A stretch of DNA of 64,000 nucleotides from Lacrimispora sp. BS-2 (GCF_040207125.1 NZ_CP157940.1:2418001-2482000), one strand, 5' to 3'; positions 44,746-54,088 are shown, numbered from the stretch's first letter. Notes: generated by a model not told the origin, from the sequence alone. Numbers and translations are program-made.

Positions 44746-46224
44746 ATGAAATTTGGATTTGATAACAACAAATATTTAACCATGCAGTCAGAGCACATCA
44801 GGGAACGAATCAGCCAGTTTGGTGACAAGCTCTATCTGGAATTCGGCGGCAAGCTGTTTGACGATTACCACGCTTCCAGAGTGCTTCCCGGATTTGAACC
44901 TGACAGTAAACTCCGCATGCTGATGCAGCTTTCAGACCAGGCAGAGATCGTGATCGCCATCAACGCTGCAGATATTGAGAAGAACAAGATCCGCCATGAT
45001 CTGGGCATCACTTATGATGTGGATGTCTTACGGCTGATCCAGTCCTTTACGGATAAGGGGCTTTATGTGGGAAGCGTTGTTATCACACAGTATTCCGGAC
45101 AGAAGGCAGCTGATTTATTTAAAAGCAAGCTGGAAAAAATGGGGATCAGAGTATACCGACACTATATCATTGACGGTTATCCAAGCAATGTTTCTCTCAT
45201 TGTCAGCGACGAAGGATACGGCAGAAATGATTATATAGAAACCACAAAGCCTCTTGTTATCATTACGGCTCCTGGACCTGGCAGCGGAAAGATGGCAACC
45301 TGCTTATCCCAGCTTTACCACGAGAACAAGCGGGGAATCAAGGCCGGATATGCGAAATTCGAGACATTCCCCATCTGGAACATCCCATTAAAGCATCCGG
45401 TGAATTTAGCCTACGAGGCCGCTACTGCAGATTTAAACGATGTGAATATGATCGATCCTTTTCACTTAGAGGCCTATGGAAAGACCACTGTTAATTACAA
45501 CCGTGATGTAGAAATCTTTCCTGTATTAAGTGCTATCTTTGAGGGAATTTACGGAGAATGTCCTTACAAATCCCCCACCGATATGGGCGTTAATATGGTT
45601 GGCTTCTGTATCGTGGATGATGAGGTATGCAGAGAGGCTTCCATGCAGGAAATCATAAGACGTTATTACCAGGCCCTTTCCCGGCTGGCAAGGGATATGG
45701 GTTCCAAAGATGAGGTCTATAAGATTGAGCTTCTCATGAAGCAGGCGAAAATAACCACTGACATGAGAAAGGTGGTGAATGCCGCCAAGAACCTGGCCGA
45801 AATAAAAGGATCTCCGGCTGCTGCACTTGAATTAGAGGACGGAACCGTTGTCACAGGTAAGACTACCAACTTATTAGGTGCCTCCGCTGCCCTTTTGTTA
45901 AATACAGTCAAGGTTTTAGGAAATATTCCTCATGACATTCATCTGATCTCTCCCTCTGCCATTGAGCCGATTCAGAAATTAAAGATCAACTATCTGGGCA
46001 GCAAAAATCCCAGACTTCATACGGATGAGGTTTTAATTGCACTGTCCGCCAGCGCAGCGACCGATCCCAACGCTCAGATCGCTCTGGAACAGCTTCCGAA
46101 ATTAAAGGGGTGCGATGCTCATACTTCTGTACTGCTATCCGATGTGGATGTTAAGATATTTAAGAAATTGGGCGTAAACCTGACCTGTGAGCCCATTTAT
46201 GAAGAGAAGAAAATTTATCATTAA
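44746..46224 (+). CDS. DUF1846-family protein
   Basis: Product of 492 aa from ATG 44746, with GGAGGG 6 nt upstream; an ATG 12 bp earlier contains that site. The family is found in many Firmicutes and is about this length. Visible landmarks: FGFDNNKYLTMQS at the start, VVITQYSG, ITAPGPGSGKMATCLSQLYHE (a nucleotide-binding-like loop near 180), SPTDMGVNMVGFCIVDD and ALSASAATDPNAQ. It is cytoplasmic. Structural work has linked the family to a P-loop-like fold, but no reaction is established to my knowledge. Confidence 0.88.
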   Translation: MKFGFDNNKYLTMQSEHIRERISQFGDKLYLEFGGKLFDDYHASRVLPGFEPDSKLRMLMQLSDQAEIVIAINAADIEKNKIRHDLGITYDVDVLRLIQSFTDKGLYVGSVVITQYSGQKAADLFKSKLEKMGIRVYRHYIIDGYPSNVSLIVSDEGYGRNDYIETTKPLVIITAPGPGSGKMATCLSQLYHENKRGIKAGYAKFETFPIWNIPLKHPVNLAYEAATADLNDVNMIDPFHLEAYGKTTVNYNRDVEIFPVLSAIFEGIYGECPYKSPTDMGVNMVGFCIVDDEVCREASMQEIIRRYYQALSRLARDMGSKDEVYKIELLMKQAKITTDMRKVVNAAKNLAEIKGSPAAALELEDGTVVTGKTTNLLGASAALLLNTVKVLGNIPHDIHLISPSAIEPIQKLKINYLGSKNPRLHTDEVLIALSASAATDPNAQIALEQLPKLKGCDAHTSVLLSDVDVKIFKKLGVNLTCEPIYEEKKIYH

Positions 46225-46230
46225 TTCATA

Positions 46231-46275
46231 AAAATACGCTTTGGTTTGTGACATCACATTCCAAAGCGTATTTTT
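46231..46275 (+). terminator. Terminator of the DUF1846 gene
   Basis: Perfect 14-bp stem AAAATACGCTTTGG / CCAAAGCGTATTTT with a 16-nt loop and a T-run. Confidence 0.85.
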
Positions 46276-46338
46276 GCAATAACCCCAAATAATTTATGCC
46301 TTCCGGACCGGATCAGATTTTTCAGACCCCAGTTCTAA

Positions 46339-46845
46339 TTACTCAGCCTTCACCCGCGTAACCACCATGTCTTTCACCACGGCCGGCTCCATTTCTAAAG
46401 CTGCCGCAAGTTCATAATAAAGCAGATCTTCTGCCATCTTAAAATAAGATTCATCCTTTGCCGAACATTTCTTCTCATCTGCCGCCGCATTCTGTTTCTT
46501 TAAATAAAGAGTCTTGATGATCTGAAGCCAGCCCGTACACTCATTTTTCATCATGATTTCCTTATAGATCCCTTCACGCTGCCTTTCATCAATCACCCAC
46601 ATGGTCGGAGTATCAGGAATCTGGTTAATCAGTTCAATGGCTTCTTCCCTGGTAGATGCAGCTCTCACGGGCGCTTTTAAATTGTCTACAGGCGTGTAAA
46701 CAACACAATGCTGTACCTCATTAAGAGGCTTTAGCGTATAGTAAAGGCGCTCCTCATCTGCCGAGGACATGTCGAGTCTTCCTATCGCCTCTACCCTGCA
46801 TATTCCATGGGTTCCGAATACTACTAGATCATTTACCTGAAACAT
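46339..46845 (-). CDS. CarD-family transcriptional regulator
   Basis: Product of 168 aa from ATG 46845 with AGGAGG 8 nt upstream; a 66-residue longer frame is not credible. The N-terminal Tudor-like RNA polymerase interaction domain (FQVNDLVVFGTHGICRVEAIG) matches CarD/TRCF-RID proteins. A helical C-terminal domain follows (LLYYELAAALEMEPAVVKDMV). CarD proteins bind the RNA polymerase beta subunit and stabilise open promoter complexes, often under stress. It stands alone between two terminators. Confidence 0.9.
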   Translation of the reverse strand: MFQVNDLVVFGTHGICRVEAIGRLDMSSADEERLYYTLKPLNEVQHCVVYTPVDNLKAPVRAASTREEAIELINQIPDTPTMWVIDERQREGIYKEIMMKNECTGWLQIIKTLYLKKQNAAADEKKCSAKDESYFKMAEDLLYYELAAALEMEPAVVKDMVVTRVKAE

Positions 46846-47024
46846 AATAATACCTCCTGCCTGAATGCCAACACGTTGATACATAAAATTACTTCTATAT
46901 CTTAAGTTTAACACTTCAATAGCTTGTTTGTCAGTTTTTTTTGTATATTTAAACATTTTCGTGAAAATAGCCAGATATGACTTTACTGTCATTTGTGGAA
47001 ATTGTATAAAAATACGTGTAAAAA

Positions 47025-47068
47025 CGCTCCAAAAGGCAGACACTTATAAAAGAATCTCTTTTGGAGCG
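47025..47068 (-). terminator. Terminator of the cdd-pdp-deoC operon
   Basis: CGCTCCAAAAG / CTTTTGGAGCG stem, followed on the minus strand by TTTTTAC, just after the deoC stop. Confidence 0.85.
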
Positions 47069-47081
47069 CTTAATTTATATG

Positions 47082-47750
47082 TTATTTTCCAGAAACAGAA
47101 TTCTCCTTCTGCGCCGCCAGCTTGACAGCTGCACTGGCGCCCACACGGCTGCATCCAGCTTCAATGTAAGCCCTTAAATCCTCCAGGGTTCTCACCCCGC
47201 CGGCCGCTTTTATCTTTACATCAGGACCGATGTGCTTTTTAAATAGCTGGATGTCCTCCAGGGTCGCTCCGCCGGTTCCAAATCCGGTGGAGGTCTTAAT
47301 ATAATCAGCTCCGGCTGCCGTAACTGCCTTGCACATGGCAATCTTTTCATCTTCCGTCAGATAGCAGGCCTCAATGATGACCTTTAAGATGTTTTCGCCG
47401 GCAGCTTTTTTCAGTTCTGCGATTTCCTTTTCTACTTTGCCGTAGTCTCCATTTTTCACATCGCTGATATTCACTACCATATCCACCTCAGAGGCTCCGT
47501 CTTCAATGGCTTTCTTTGTCTCAAGGACCTTTGATTCCGTTATGCTGTAGCCCAGAGGGAATCCGACCACGGTACAGATATTAAGGCCCGGGAACTTTTC
47601 ATGTACCCGGCTGATATAGCAGGGAGGGATGCACACGGAAGCGGTTTTATATTCCACGGCTTCCTTGCAAAGCTCCTCAATGTCCTCCCATGTGGCAACC
47701 GCCTTTAACTGGGTGTGATCTACGTAACTTAACATTTCTAAATCTGTCAT
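47082..47750 (-). CDS. deoC: Deoxyribose-phosphate aldolase
   Basis: Splits 2-deoxyribose 5-phosphate to glyceraldehyde 3-phosphate and acetaldehyde. Product of 222 aa, usual length. TIM barrel with VDHTQLKA at the start, SEVDMVVNIS (Asp), VIIEACYL and the Schiff-base Lys in ADYIKTSTGFG (near 155), then KAAGGVRT. AGGTAGGA precedes the ATG. It follows pdp by 17 bp in the salvage operon. Confidence 0.96.
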   Translation of the reverse strand: MTDLEMLSYVDHTQLKAVATWEDIEELCKEAVEYKTASVCIPPCYISRVHEKFPGLNICTVVGFPLGYSITESKVLETKKAIEDGASEVDMVVNISDVKNGDYGKVEKEIAELKKAAGENILKVIIEACYLTEDEKIAMCKAVTAAGADYIKTSTGFGTGGATLEDIQLFKKHIGPDVKIKAAGGVRTLEDLRAYIEAGCSRVGASAAVKLAAQKENSVSGK

Positions 47751-47767
47751 TATTGTGTCCTACCTTT

Positions 47768-49096
47768 CTATTCTGTCAGGCGCTTTACGCCTTCTTTGGT
47801 AACGCTGGCATAAATCAGGGGCTCTGCTGCCGGCTGTTGTCCGCTGATGGTGACTGCTTTTAAAAATTCCTCCTCAGAAGACGCAAACAGTTCTTCCTTT
47901 GAAGTATACAGCACGGCAATGGTCTCTCCCTCTTCCACCTTCTGGCCCACCTTTTTCTTAAGGGCGATTCCCGCCGTATAATCGATCACGCTCTCCTTGG
48001 TAACTCTTCCGGCTCCCAAAAGCGAGGAGGCGATCCCGCATTGCTCTGTGTTCATATGGGTGATATAACCGCTCTTTAAGGCCTTCACTTCTCTTTCAAA
48101 GGCTGCTTTGGCAAAAAGTGAGGTGTCCCTGATCACCGAAGGGTCGCCTCCCTGGGCTTCCACCATGGCCATAAGGCGTTCCAATGCGCTTCCGTCGGCA
48201 ATGGTTCCTTCTGCCAGCGCCCGGCATTCCTCCATGCTGCCCTTTCCTGCCAGATAGAGCATACCGGCAGCCAGGCTTAAGCAAACCGACTTTAAGTCCT
48301 CAGGTCCTCTTCCCCGAAGGGTTTCCGCTGCCTCAATGACTTCCAGGCTGTTGCCGATCAGGCTTCCCAGAGGAATATCCATGTTGGTTATGAGAGCCAT
48401 GGTCCTCTTTCCTGCATGCTCCCCGATCGCCACCATCTTTTCCGCCAGGGTGATGGAATCTTCCAGGGTCTTCATAAATGCTCCGCTGCCGGTTTTAACA
48501 TCCAGAAGAATGCAGTCATTTCCTGCTGCCAGCTTTTTGCTCATAATCGAAGCGGCAATTAAGGGAATGCTGTCCACGGTTGCAGTCACATCACGAAGGG
48601 CATAAAGTTTTTTATCTGCAGGAGCCAGATTTCCGGACTGGCCGATAACGGAAAGGCCGGTGGCATTGACCACCTGAAAGAATTCTTCCTCTGTCAGGAC
48701 AGTCCTCATACCAGGGATGGATTCCATCTTGTCAACGGTTCCTCCTGTATGGCCTAAGCCCCGGCCCGACATCTTCGCAACCTTAACTCCGCAGGCGGCT
48801 GCAATGGGCGCAACTACCAATGTCGTCTTATCTCCCACGCCTCCGGTGGAGTGCTTATCTACCTTCACTCCCTGAATCGGAGATAAATCTACCATATCAC
48901 CGGAATGGGCAACAGCATCGGTAAGAATGGCTGTTTCCTCATCACTCATACCTTTAAAGTAAATGGCCATCAGCATGGCAGACATCTGGTAATCAGGAAT
49001 ATCCCCCTTTACGTAGCCGCTGATCATGAAGCGGATCTCTTCCTCTGTCAGAGTTTCTCCGTTCCGCTTCTTTGCAATTACATCGTACATCCTCAT
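47768..49096 (-). CDS. pdp: Pyrimidine-nucleoside phosphorylase
   Basis: Phosphorolysis of uridine, thymidine and deoxyuridine, giving the sugar phosphates that feed deoC. Product of 442 aa, typical. Helical N-terminal domain, then DKHSTGGVGDKTTLV (phosphate-binding, near 83), KMSGRGLGHTGGTVDKMESIPG near 110, and the C-terminal domain (GIALKKKVGQKVEEGETIAVL). Gram-positive enzymes of this group usually accept both uridine and thymidine. The ATG is 12 nt from GGGAGG. Confidence 0.95.
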   Translation of the reverse strand: MRMYDVIAKKRNGETLTEEEIRFMISGYVKGDIPDYQMSAMLMAIYFKGMSDEETAILTDAVAHSGDMVDLSPIQGVKVDKHSTGGVGDKTTLVVAPIAAACGVKVAKMSGRGLGHTGGTVDKMESIPGMRTVLTEEEFFQVVNATGLSVIGQSGNLAPADKKLYALRDVTATVDSIPLIAASIMSKKLAAGNDCILLDVKTGSGAFMKTLEDSITLAEKMVAIGEHAGKRTMALITNMDIPLGSLIGNSLEVIEAAETLRGRGPEDLKSVCLSLAAGMLYLAGKGSMEECRALAEGTIADGSALERLMAMVEAQGGDPSVIRDTSLFAKAAFEREVKALKSGYITHMNTEQCGIASSLLGAGRVTKESVIDYTAGIALKKKVGQKVEEGETIAVLYTSKEELFASSEEEFLKAVTISGQQPAAEPLIYASVTKEGVKRLTE

Positions 49097-49182
49097 GACA
49101 CACCAAAACCTCCCTTTTACTTAAGCTTTCCCCTTTTCTGCCCATGTTTTTTAGACATTAAGGGATACCCCTTCAGACCTCA

Positions 49183-49608
49183 TCAGGAATTTAAATTCTT
49201 TTTTGTAAATCCCAAAGGAAGCAGCTCCTTTAAGGTATACACGGAAGCTTCCTCTGCTGCTCCCAGAATGATCTTAAATTCCTCAGGGTCACAGAATTCC
49301 GCCATTACCTGCCGGCAGACTCCGCAGGGAGCACATATATCTCCCTTTTCTCCCTTTTTATTCCCCACAATGGCAATGGCATCAAATTCCGTGACTCCTT
49401 CTGAGACCGCTTTGAAAAACGCGGTACGCTCCGCACAGTTGGTGGGTGTAAAGGCTGCATTTTCAATGTTGCAGCCATGGTAGACCGTTCCGTTCTTTGC
49501 AAGCAGGGCTGCTCCCACGCAAAAATCCGAATAAGGCACATAAGCCATCTTCTGGGCTTCATATGCCTCTGCCACCAGCATATTTTTCGTCATCTCATCC
49601 AGTTTCAA
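49183..49608 (-). CDS. cdd: Cytidine deaminase
   Basis: Deaminates cytidine and deoxycytidine to feed the phosphorylase. Product of 141 aa from TTG 49608, placed 6 nt after GGAGGT; a GTG two codons earlier sits too close to that site. The zinc and proton-shuttle motif is CNIENAAFTPTNCAERTAF (near 55-73; Cys and Glu) with APCGVCRQVM (two Cys). It is a tetrameric-type short Cdd. First gene of the salvage operon, before pdp and deoC. Confidence 0.95.
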   Translation of the reverse strand: MKLDEMTKNMLVAEAYEAQKMAYVPYSDFCVGAALLAKNGTVYHGCNIENAAFTPTNCAERTAFFKAVSEGVTEFDAIAIVGNKKGEKGDICAPCGVCRQVMAEFCDPEEFKIILGAAEEASVYTLKELLPLGFTKKNLNS

Positions 49609-49669
49609 AAACACACCTCCTGTTATTCTCTTGCTTCTTCCTCCGGCCTGTCAATTCCAGCAGTTGGGA

Positions 49670-49694
49670 AAAGGGATTGCTCTGCAATCCCTTT
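49670..49694 (-). terminator. Hairpin after the c-di-AMP receptor gene
   Basis: Perfect stem AAAGGGATTGC / GCAATCCCTTT with a 3-nt loop, followed on minus by TTCCCAACT. A weak T-tract only. Confidence 0.55.
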
Positions 49695-49703
49695 GCTGAT
49701 TTC

Positions 49704-50039
49704 TCAAATCTTCTCGAATCGTTCTACGTCGGTTACAAATATAGTAGCTCCGCCAAGTTCCACTGTCATCGGCATCATCATATATCCGGCTGATACAGAC
49801 GCGATATTCGGCGCCGGAACATTGCAGGTAATCTTTTGGCGTTTTCCGCAGGTATCTTTAATCAGAGTGATGACTTCTTCTACCTGTCCGTCATCCGTAC
49901 CGATCATTAATGTAGAGTTGCCCTTCTTTAAGAAACCACCGGTTGTGGCAAGTTTTGTCACGCTGAACTGGTGTTCATTCAGCACATCGGTCACCCTGTT
50001 TCCATCATCTGAGCTGACGATTGCGTAAATAATCTTCAT
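49704..50039 (-). CDS. darA: Cyclic-di-AMP receptor, PII-like
   Basis: Product of 111 aa from ATG 50039 with GAGGTGG 5 nt upstream. PII-like fold of the PstA/DarA family: MKIIYAIVSSDDGNRV start, ATTGGFLKKGNSTLMIGTDD (T-loop base and ligand Thr/Gly residues), CGKRQKI and VELGGATIFV. DarA binds c-di-AMP and is thought to relay it to unknown partners. It stands just upstream of the cdd operon, separated by a hairpin. Confidence 0.92.
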   Translation of the reverse strand: MKIIYAIVSSDDGNRVTDVLNEHQFSVTKLATTGGFLKKGNSTLMIGTDDGQVEEVITLIKDTCGKRQKITCNVPAPNIASVSAGYMMMPMTVELGGATIFVTDVERFEKI

Positions 50040-50152
50040 ATCTACCACCTCGCTGTCTTATTTGGCAAAACTTTATCTGTTAGATTCCTCTATTATAAAT
50101 CATAATCTGGAAAAATAAAACAGTAAAATGGAAAATAATCATCAATTCTTTG

Positions 50153-50731
50153 TTAATATCTTATATTTCTCATCTTATCAAGCAATTTCCGGTAAATCCG
50201 TTCCCTCATCCAGGGTTCATTGACTGACGTTAAGCATTCTTCCAAACCAAACCAGCCTACCTCACTGTTTTCATCCTCTTTCTTATGAAGAGCCTCCCTG
50301 TCATCTGCTTCTAAAAGATAGGTCACATTTAAGTGAAGGTGGGAGGAAACGTAAGCTCCCCTCTTCTCATGTCCGTCCACCGTAAGCACCTCCAGAGAAA
50401 AAATATCCTCTGTAACCGGCCTTACCTTTGTAATCCCGGTCTCTTCCATGGCTTCCCGGATTGCTACCTTAAGCAGATCCATTTCTCCGTCTGCGTGGCC
50501 TCCGGTCCATGCCCAGGAATCATAGATGTTATGGTAGGCCATAAGAACCTTATCACGGGACTGATTTACCACCCAGGCCGAAGCCGACATATGGGCGGTT
50601 AAACTTTCACGGAAAAATATAGATTCCCCTGACGCGAGATATTGGAGCAGCATTTCCTTATCCCTTTCTTCCTGCTCGTTATACGGTAAAAAATCTTCCA
50701 CGGTTTTCTTAAATTTTTCTTTGCAGTCCAT
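50153..50731 (-). CDS. Nudix hydrolase
   Basis: Product of 192 aa. The Nudix box GGHADGEMDLLKVAIREAMEETG lies near 75-97 (key residues Gly, Glu, Arg-Glu, Glu-Glu). A helical N-terminal arm (1-50) precedes it. The sequence SWAWTGGHADG is of the NUDIX group acting on small nucleotides or sugar nucleotides; the substrate cannot be read from the motif. GGAGGG precedes the ATG. It is a single gene between darA and a divergent diiron-like gene. Confidence 0.9.
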   Translation of the reverse strand: MDCKEKFKKTVEDFLPYNEQEERDKEMLLQYLASGESIFFRESLTAHMSASAWVVNQSRDKVLMAYHNIYDSWAWTGGHADGEMDLLKVAIREAMEETGITKVRPVTEDIFSLEVLTVDGHEKRGAYVSSHLHLNVTYLLEADDREALHKKEDENSEVGWFGLEECLTSVNEPWMRERIYRKLLDKMRNIRY

Positions 50732-50824
50732 GTTCTTAGTCCCTCCATCTTCTTGTGTTTTTAAGTCATACTATACCATCTGGCGGATATATTTAAATAG
50801 AATAAATTGAAATGAGGGTATTAT

Positions 50825-51370
50825 ATGGATTTATCTGCTCTTGTTTTTTCAGGCAACGATCCCTGGCCTCCCATAGAGATCCTTTCTCAAAATAAGCGGT
50901 ATGCCGCAGCCATGCTTTCTAATATAGGCGACTGTAATTCCGAAATGTCCGCAATCAGCCTTTATACTTACAACAGCATGATTACCAGAAACTTCTTCTT
51001 TGATATAGCGGAATGTTTCCATAAGATCAGCATTGTTGAAATGCATCATTTAAACACCTTTGGAGAATTGGCCATCATGCTGGGCGCAGATCCCAGGCTG
51101 TGGAGCTATAAAAATGGGCGCTTAAGGTATTGGACTCCCGCCTGTAACCGCTATCCCACCCGGATCGGTCCCCTGGTCTCCAACGCCCTGGCAAGTGAAC
51201 TGGAAGCTATCCGGAAATACCAGGACCAGGCGGATTGGATCGATGACTGTAAGATCAAGGCAATCTTAAACCGGATCATTGCAGATGAGCTTTGCCATGT
51301 ACAGATTTTCCGGAACATTCTGGCTGAGCTTAACGACGACTTTACCATCCCCCATGCATTCCAGGCATAG
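50825..51370 (+). CDS. Ferritin-like diiron-type protein
   Basis: Product of 181 aa from ATG 50825 with GAGGG upstream. Four-helix pattern with two Glu ... Glu-x-x-His style sites: IVEMHHLNTFGELAIMLGADP (near 68) and IADELCHVQIFRNIL (near 155), as in ferritin-like/rubrerythrin proteins. No rubredoxin tail. The middle part LRYWTPACNRYPTRIG is unusual for rubrerythrin. Clostridia use such proteins in oxygen or peroxide defence and as spore coat proteins (CotJC/manganese catalase relatives); either could apply. Confidence 0.75.
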   Translation: MDLSALVFSGNDPWPPIEILSQNKRYAAAMLSNIGDCNSEMSAISLYTYNSMITRNFFFDIAECFHKISIVEMHHLNTFGELAIMLGADPRLWSYKNGRLRYWTPACNRYPTRIGPLVSNALASELEAIRKYQDQADWIDDCKIKAILNRIIADELCHVQIFRNILAELNDDFTIPHAFQA

Positions 51371-51386
51371 GCAGCATTTCACCTGA

Positions 51387-51761
51387 TTACTTACGCCGCT
51401 TTACCATCTCATACAAGAATAATCCGGTACAGCCTGCCAAATAGCAGACAATGTCCTTAAAATCAAAGGTCGAACCAATAATAATCCTTGCAATTTTATA
51501 GTCGCTAAGGCCAAGCAGCTTCGCTAAATGAAAATACTGCCCCACCTCCGTCAATGCGGCGAAAACAAATATGTACAAAGGAAGCAGCTTTACTTCTTTC
51601 CCCACAAATGACCTGATAAAGCAATAAATCAGAACCACTACCAAAATGTCGCCAACGTATGGCCTGATGAATTTATCATTTACAAAAACAGCTATTAGTA
51701 CTTCAATAATGAAGATTATGATAAAGACGCATAGGTACTTCATGTTTAATCTGAATCTCAC
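51387..51761 (-). CDS. DUF2809 membrane protein
   Basis: Product of 124 aa from GTG 51761, 6 nt after AAGGAG. Four hydrophobic segments. The family pattern is FNMKYL start, RPYVGDILVVVLIYCFIRSF and a late GSTFDFKDIVCYLAG, as in the DUF2809 (YjgA-like) proteins. Function unknown. It converges with the diiron-like gene, 16 bp apart. Confidence 0.85.
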   Translation of the reverse strand: MRFRLNMKYLCVFIIIFIIEVLIAVFVNDKFIRPYVGDILVVVLIYCFIRSFVGKEVKLLPLYIFVFAALTEVGQYFHLAKLLGLSDYKIARIIIGSTFDFKDIVCYLAGCTGLFLYEMVKRRK

Positions 51762-51820
51762 AATACACTCCTTTTTCAATCAGAATTAAGGCAGCATAGC
51801 CCAAAGCTTTACTGCCAGAT

Positions 51821-51858
51821 AACCTCCGGCATTCACGGGTCTTCTCATGCCGGAGGTT
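51821..51858. other. Unassigned hairpin in the gap before mutS2
   Basis: Perfect 12-bp stem AACCTCCGGCAT / ATGCCGGAGGTT with a 14-nt loop. No T-tract on the minus strand and only TATTTAC on plus. The gap (51762-52171) otherwise holds A/T-rich sequence and one short frame at 51896-52024. Confidence 0.6.
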
Positions 51859-51895
51859 ATTTACATCTGCTTCATAAGAATCGTATTTTTCATTT

Positions 51896-52024
51896 CTACA
51901 GACCCTTTACTTTTAATTCATTAACCAAATCAACATAAAATTCGCAGACGTCAAAGCCGCAATGCCGGGAATTACATACGTCACTAAAATGATGTTTAAA
52001 AACAGCATAAGCAGAAAATAACAT
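51896..52024 (-). CDS. Possible 42-residue Cys/His-containing peptide or gene relic
   Basis: Minus-strand frame from ATG 52024 to TAG 51896-51898 with coding-like composition: VFKHHFSDVCNSRHCGFDV and a charged end LVNELKVKGL. No ribosome site precedes the ATG, so it may be the 3' remnant of a lost gene. Confidence 0.25.
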   Translation of the reverse strand: MLFSAYAVFKHHFSDVCNSRHCGFDVCEFYVDLVNELKVKGL

Positions 52025-52171
52025 ATAATCCGTTTTATGATAATGATAATTATTCCCCCAGTATGAACTCCAGCTATATTACATTATTTTACCATGCGTA
52101 TACAATGTCGTCAAATTAACACAAAAACTCTTTTTGGCCTGGCTTAGGGGCGGCCTTTTCAGGCCTCAGAA

Positions 52172-54088
52172 TCACTCCGTTCTGATCTCCATCCCCTCCT
52201 GATATCCCTTTTCCATCTTATGCCTTGCCTTTCTGTTTTCCACGGTATCAAAAATTATGGAAAAATCATAATCCTCCGGGTATAGCTCTTTTGCGGCGAC
52301 CAAAAGCTTTGCCCTTTTCTGGTTGACCCAGATTTTCTTATCCGGCATCTGGATCTGCAGTACCCCTTTATCATTCACGGGTCTGCACACAATTCCCTTT
52401 TTCTTATCCGGATAAATAAACACGCTGTCTCCGATGGTGAACTTTTTTTCCATTACATTTTTATTCACCGCGGTCTTTTTCAGTTTTTCAATTTGGGGGC
52501 CGGTTAAATTTAAATGTCCAGCACTCTCTTTTAAGGCATCCGGATCTTCTTCCCATAGGCCTTCCTGCTCTCCATAAGCGTATCTTCTGGCCCTTCTTAT
52601 CATAGAATCCGGCATTCCCAGCCGTTTGGCTATATAAAGGGCACAGCTTTCTCCGGCTTCTCCGATTTCCATACGGTAAAGAGGCCTAAGGGTTTCCTTG
52701 TCAAAAGCCATTCGTGCGTTGGTAATGCCCTCCGCCTCCTTAGCGTATGTCTTTACCTCTGGGTAATGGGTGGTTGCCAGAAAAAGGCATCCGTTGCTTC
52801 TTAACTCTTCCAGTATGGCAATGGCAATTCCCATACCTTCTGCCGGGTCTGTTCCTGAACCCAGCTCATCCAGGATGACCAGGCTCTCCGGGCCGGCTTC
52901 CTTTAGGATCCTCATTACATTGGTGATATGGGCGGAAAAGGTGGATAAGTTTTCCGTAATGTTCTGGCCGTCTCCGATATCACAGAGCACCTGGCTGTTC
53001 ATACAAAGACCGGCCTCATCACAGGGCAGGTGTAAGCCACATTGGGCCATAAGGGAGAACAGCCCCACGGTCTTGATGGATACGGTTTTTCCTCCTGTAT
53101 TGGGCCCTGTAATTACGATTCCCCGTTCTTTTTCTCCCAGTTCAAAGTTCAGTGGCACCACGGTTTCCGGGTCCATGAATGGATGGCGGCCATTTACAAT
53201 TTTTATGGTCCGATCCGTATTAATGCCTGGAATGGTGCCGGCCATGGAGGCGCTTAAGCTTCCCTTTGCAAACAGGAAATCCAGTTTTTCAAGAAGGCGT
53301 TTATCCCCTTCCAGAACCTCTAAATTTTCTTCTACTGAGGCCGTAAGCATATACAGGAGCCTTCTTGCCTCATTTTCCTCCTCAATCCTTAAAAGCTCCA
53401 GTTCCCCGTTAAGCACTGCAATAGCTGCCGGTTCAATAAAAAGGGTGGAGCCGGTTGCTGACTGGTCGATGACACTGCCCGGAACGCTTGATCTGTAATC
53501 TTTTTTTACAGGAAGGCAAAGTCTGCCATTTCTTAAGGTCACATAAGAATCGGAAAAATATTTTTTATTTCCCCTTAAAATGGCCTCTGCTTTTGCCCGC
53601 AGCTTTTCTTCCAATCTGGCCACATCCTGGCGGATGTTCTTTAGATGTTTGCTGGCACTGTCCTCTACTTTTCCGTTTCTGACGCTTTCATAAATCTCCC
53701 TTGCCAGATCCTCCAATGGGTTTAAGTCCTGCTCATAATAAGGCAGGCCAAGCTCCAGGTATTTGCACCGGTTTAAAAAGTCCTTAAACCGCTTTACCGC
53801 GGTGAGCATTCCTCCTGTCTGTTCCAGTTCTTCAGCGGACAGGCAGCCGCCCTGCCTTGCCGTATTCATGATCTCCTGCAGACCATTCATACTGACAGCG
53901 GGAGGAAGCCCCATCCGGTCAATGATTGTCCTGGCCTCCGTCGTATCGCGAAGGCTTTTTTTTACCTCACCTTCCTTCAGGCATGGGGTTAAATTCCTTA
54001 TTTTCACCTTCGCTGCTTCCGTGTGTGCAAATTCTTCAAGTTTTTCCAATATAAGATTAAATTCTAAAATCTGAAATGTGTGATTCAT
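52172..54088 (-). CDS. MutS2-like ATPase without Smr domain
   Basis: Product of 638 aa from ATG 54088 with GAGGAG upstream. Core and lever helices (1-290), then the MutS ATPase with Walker A GPNTGGKTVSIKTVG, Walker B LVILDELGSGTDPAEG and ATTHYPEVKTYA, then a KOW-like segment (FTIGDSVFIYPDKKKGIV). MutS2 is usually about 790 aa and ends with a Smr nuclease domain, absent here. The protein may bind branched DNA or collided ribosomes without cutting; full MutS2 may be encoded elsewhere. Confidence 0.88.
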   Translation of the reverse strand: MNHTFQILEFNLILEKLEEFAHTEAAKVKIRNLTPCLKEGEVKKSLRDTTEARTIIDRMGLPPAVSMNGLQEIMNTARQGGCLSAEELEQTGGMLTAVKRFKDFLNRCKYLELGLPYYEQDLNPLEDLAREIYESVRNGKVEDSASKHLKNIRQDVARLEEKLRAKAEAILRGNKKYFSDSYVTLRNGRLCLPVKKDYRSSVPGSVIDQSATGSTLFIEPAAIAVLNGELELLRIEEENEARRLLYMLTASVEENLEVLEGDKRLLEKLDFLFAKGSLSASMAGTIPGINTDRTIKIVNGRHPFMDPETVVPLNFELGEKERGIVITGPNTGGKTVSIKTVGLFSLMAQCGLHLPCDEAGLCMNSQVLCDIGDGQNITENLSTFSAHITNVMRILKEAGPESLVILDELGSGTDPAEGMGIAIAILEELRSNGCLFLATTHYPEVKTYAKEAEGITNARMAFDKETLRPLYRMEIGEAGESCALYIAKRLGMPDSMIRRARRYAYGEQEGLWEEDPDALKESAGHLNLTGPQIEKLKKTAVNKNVMEKKFTIGDSVFIYPDKKKGIVCRPVNDKGVLQIQMPDKKIWVNQKRAKLLVAAKELYPEDYDFSIIFDTVENRKARHKMEKGYQEGMEIRTE

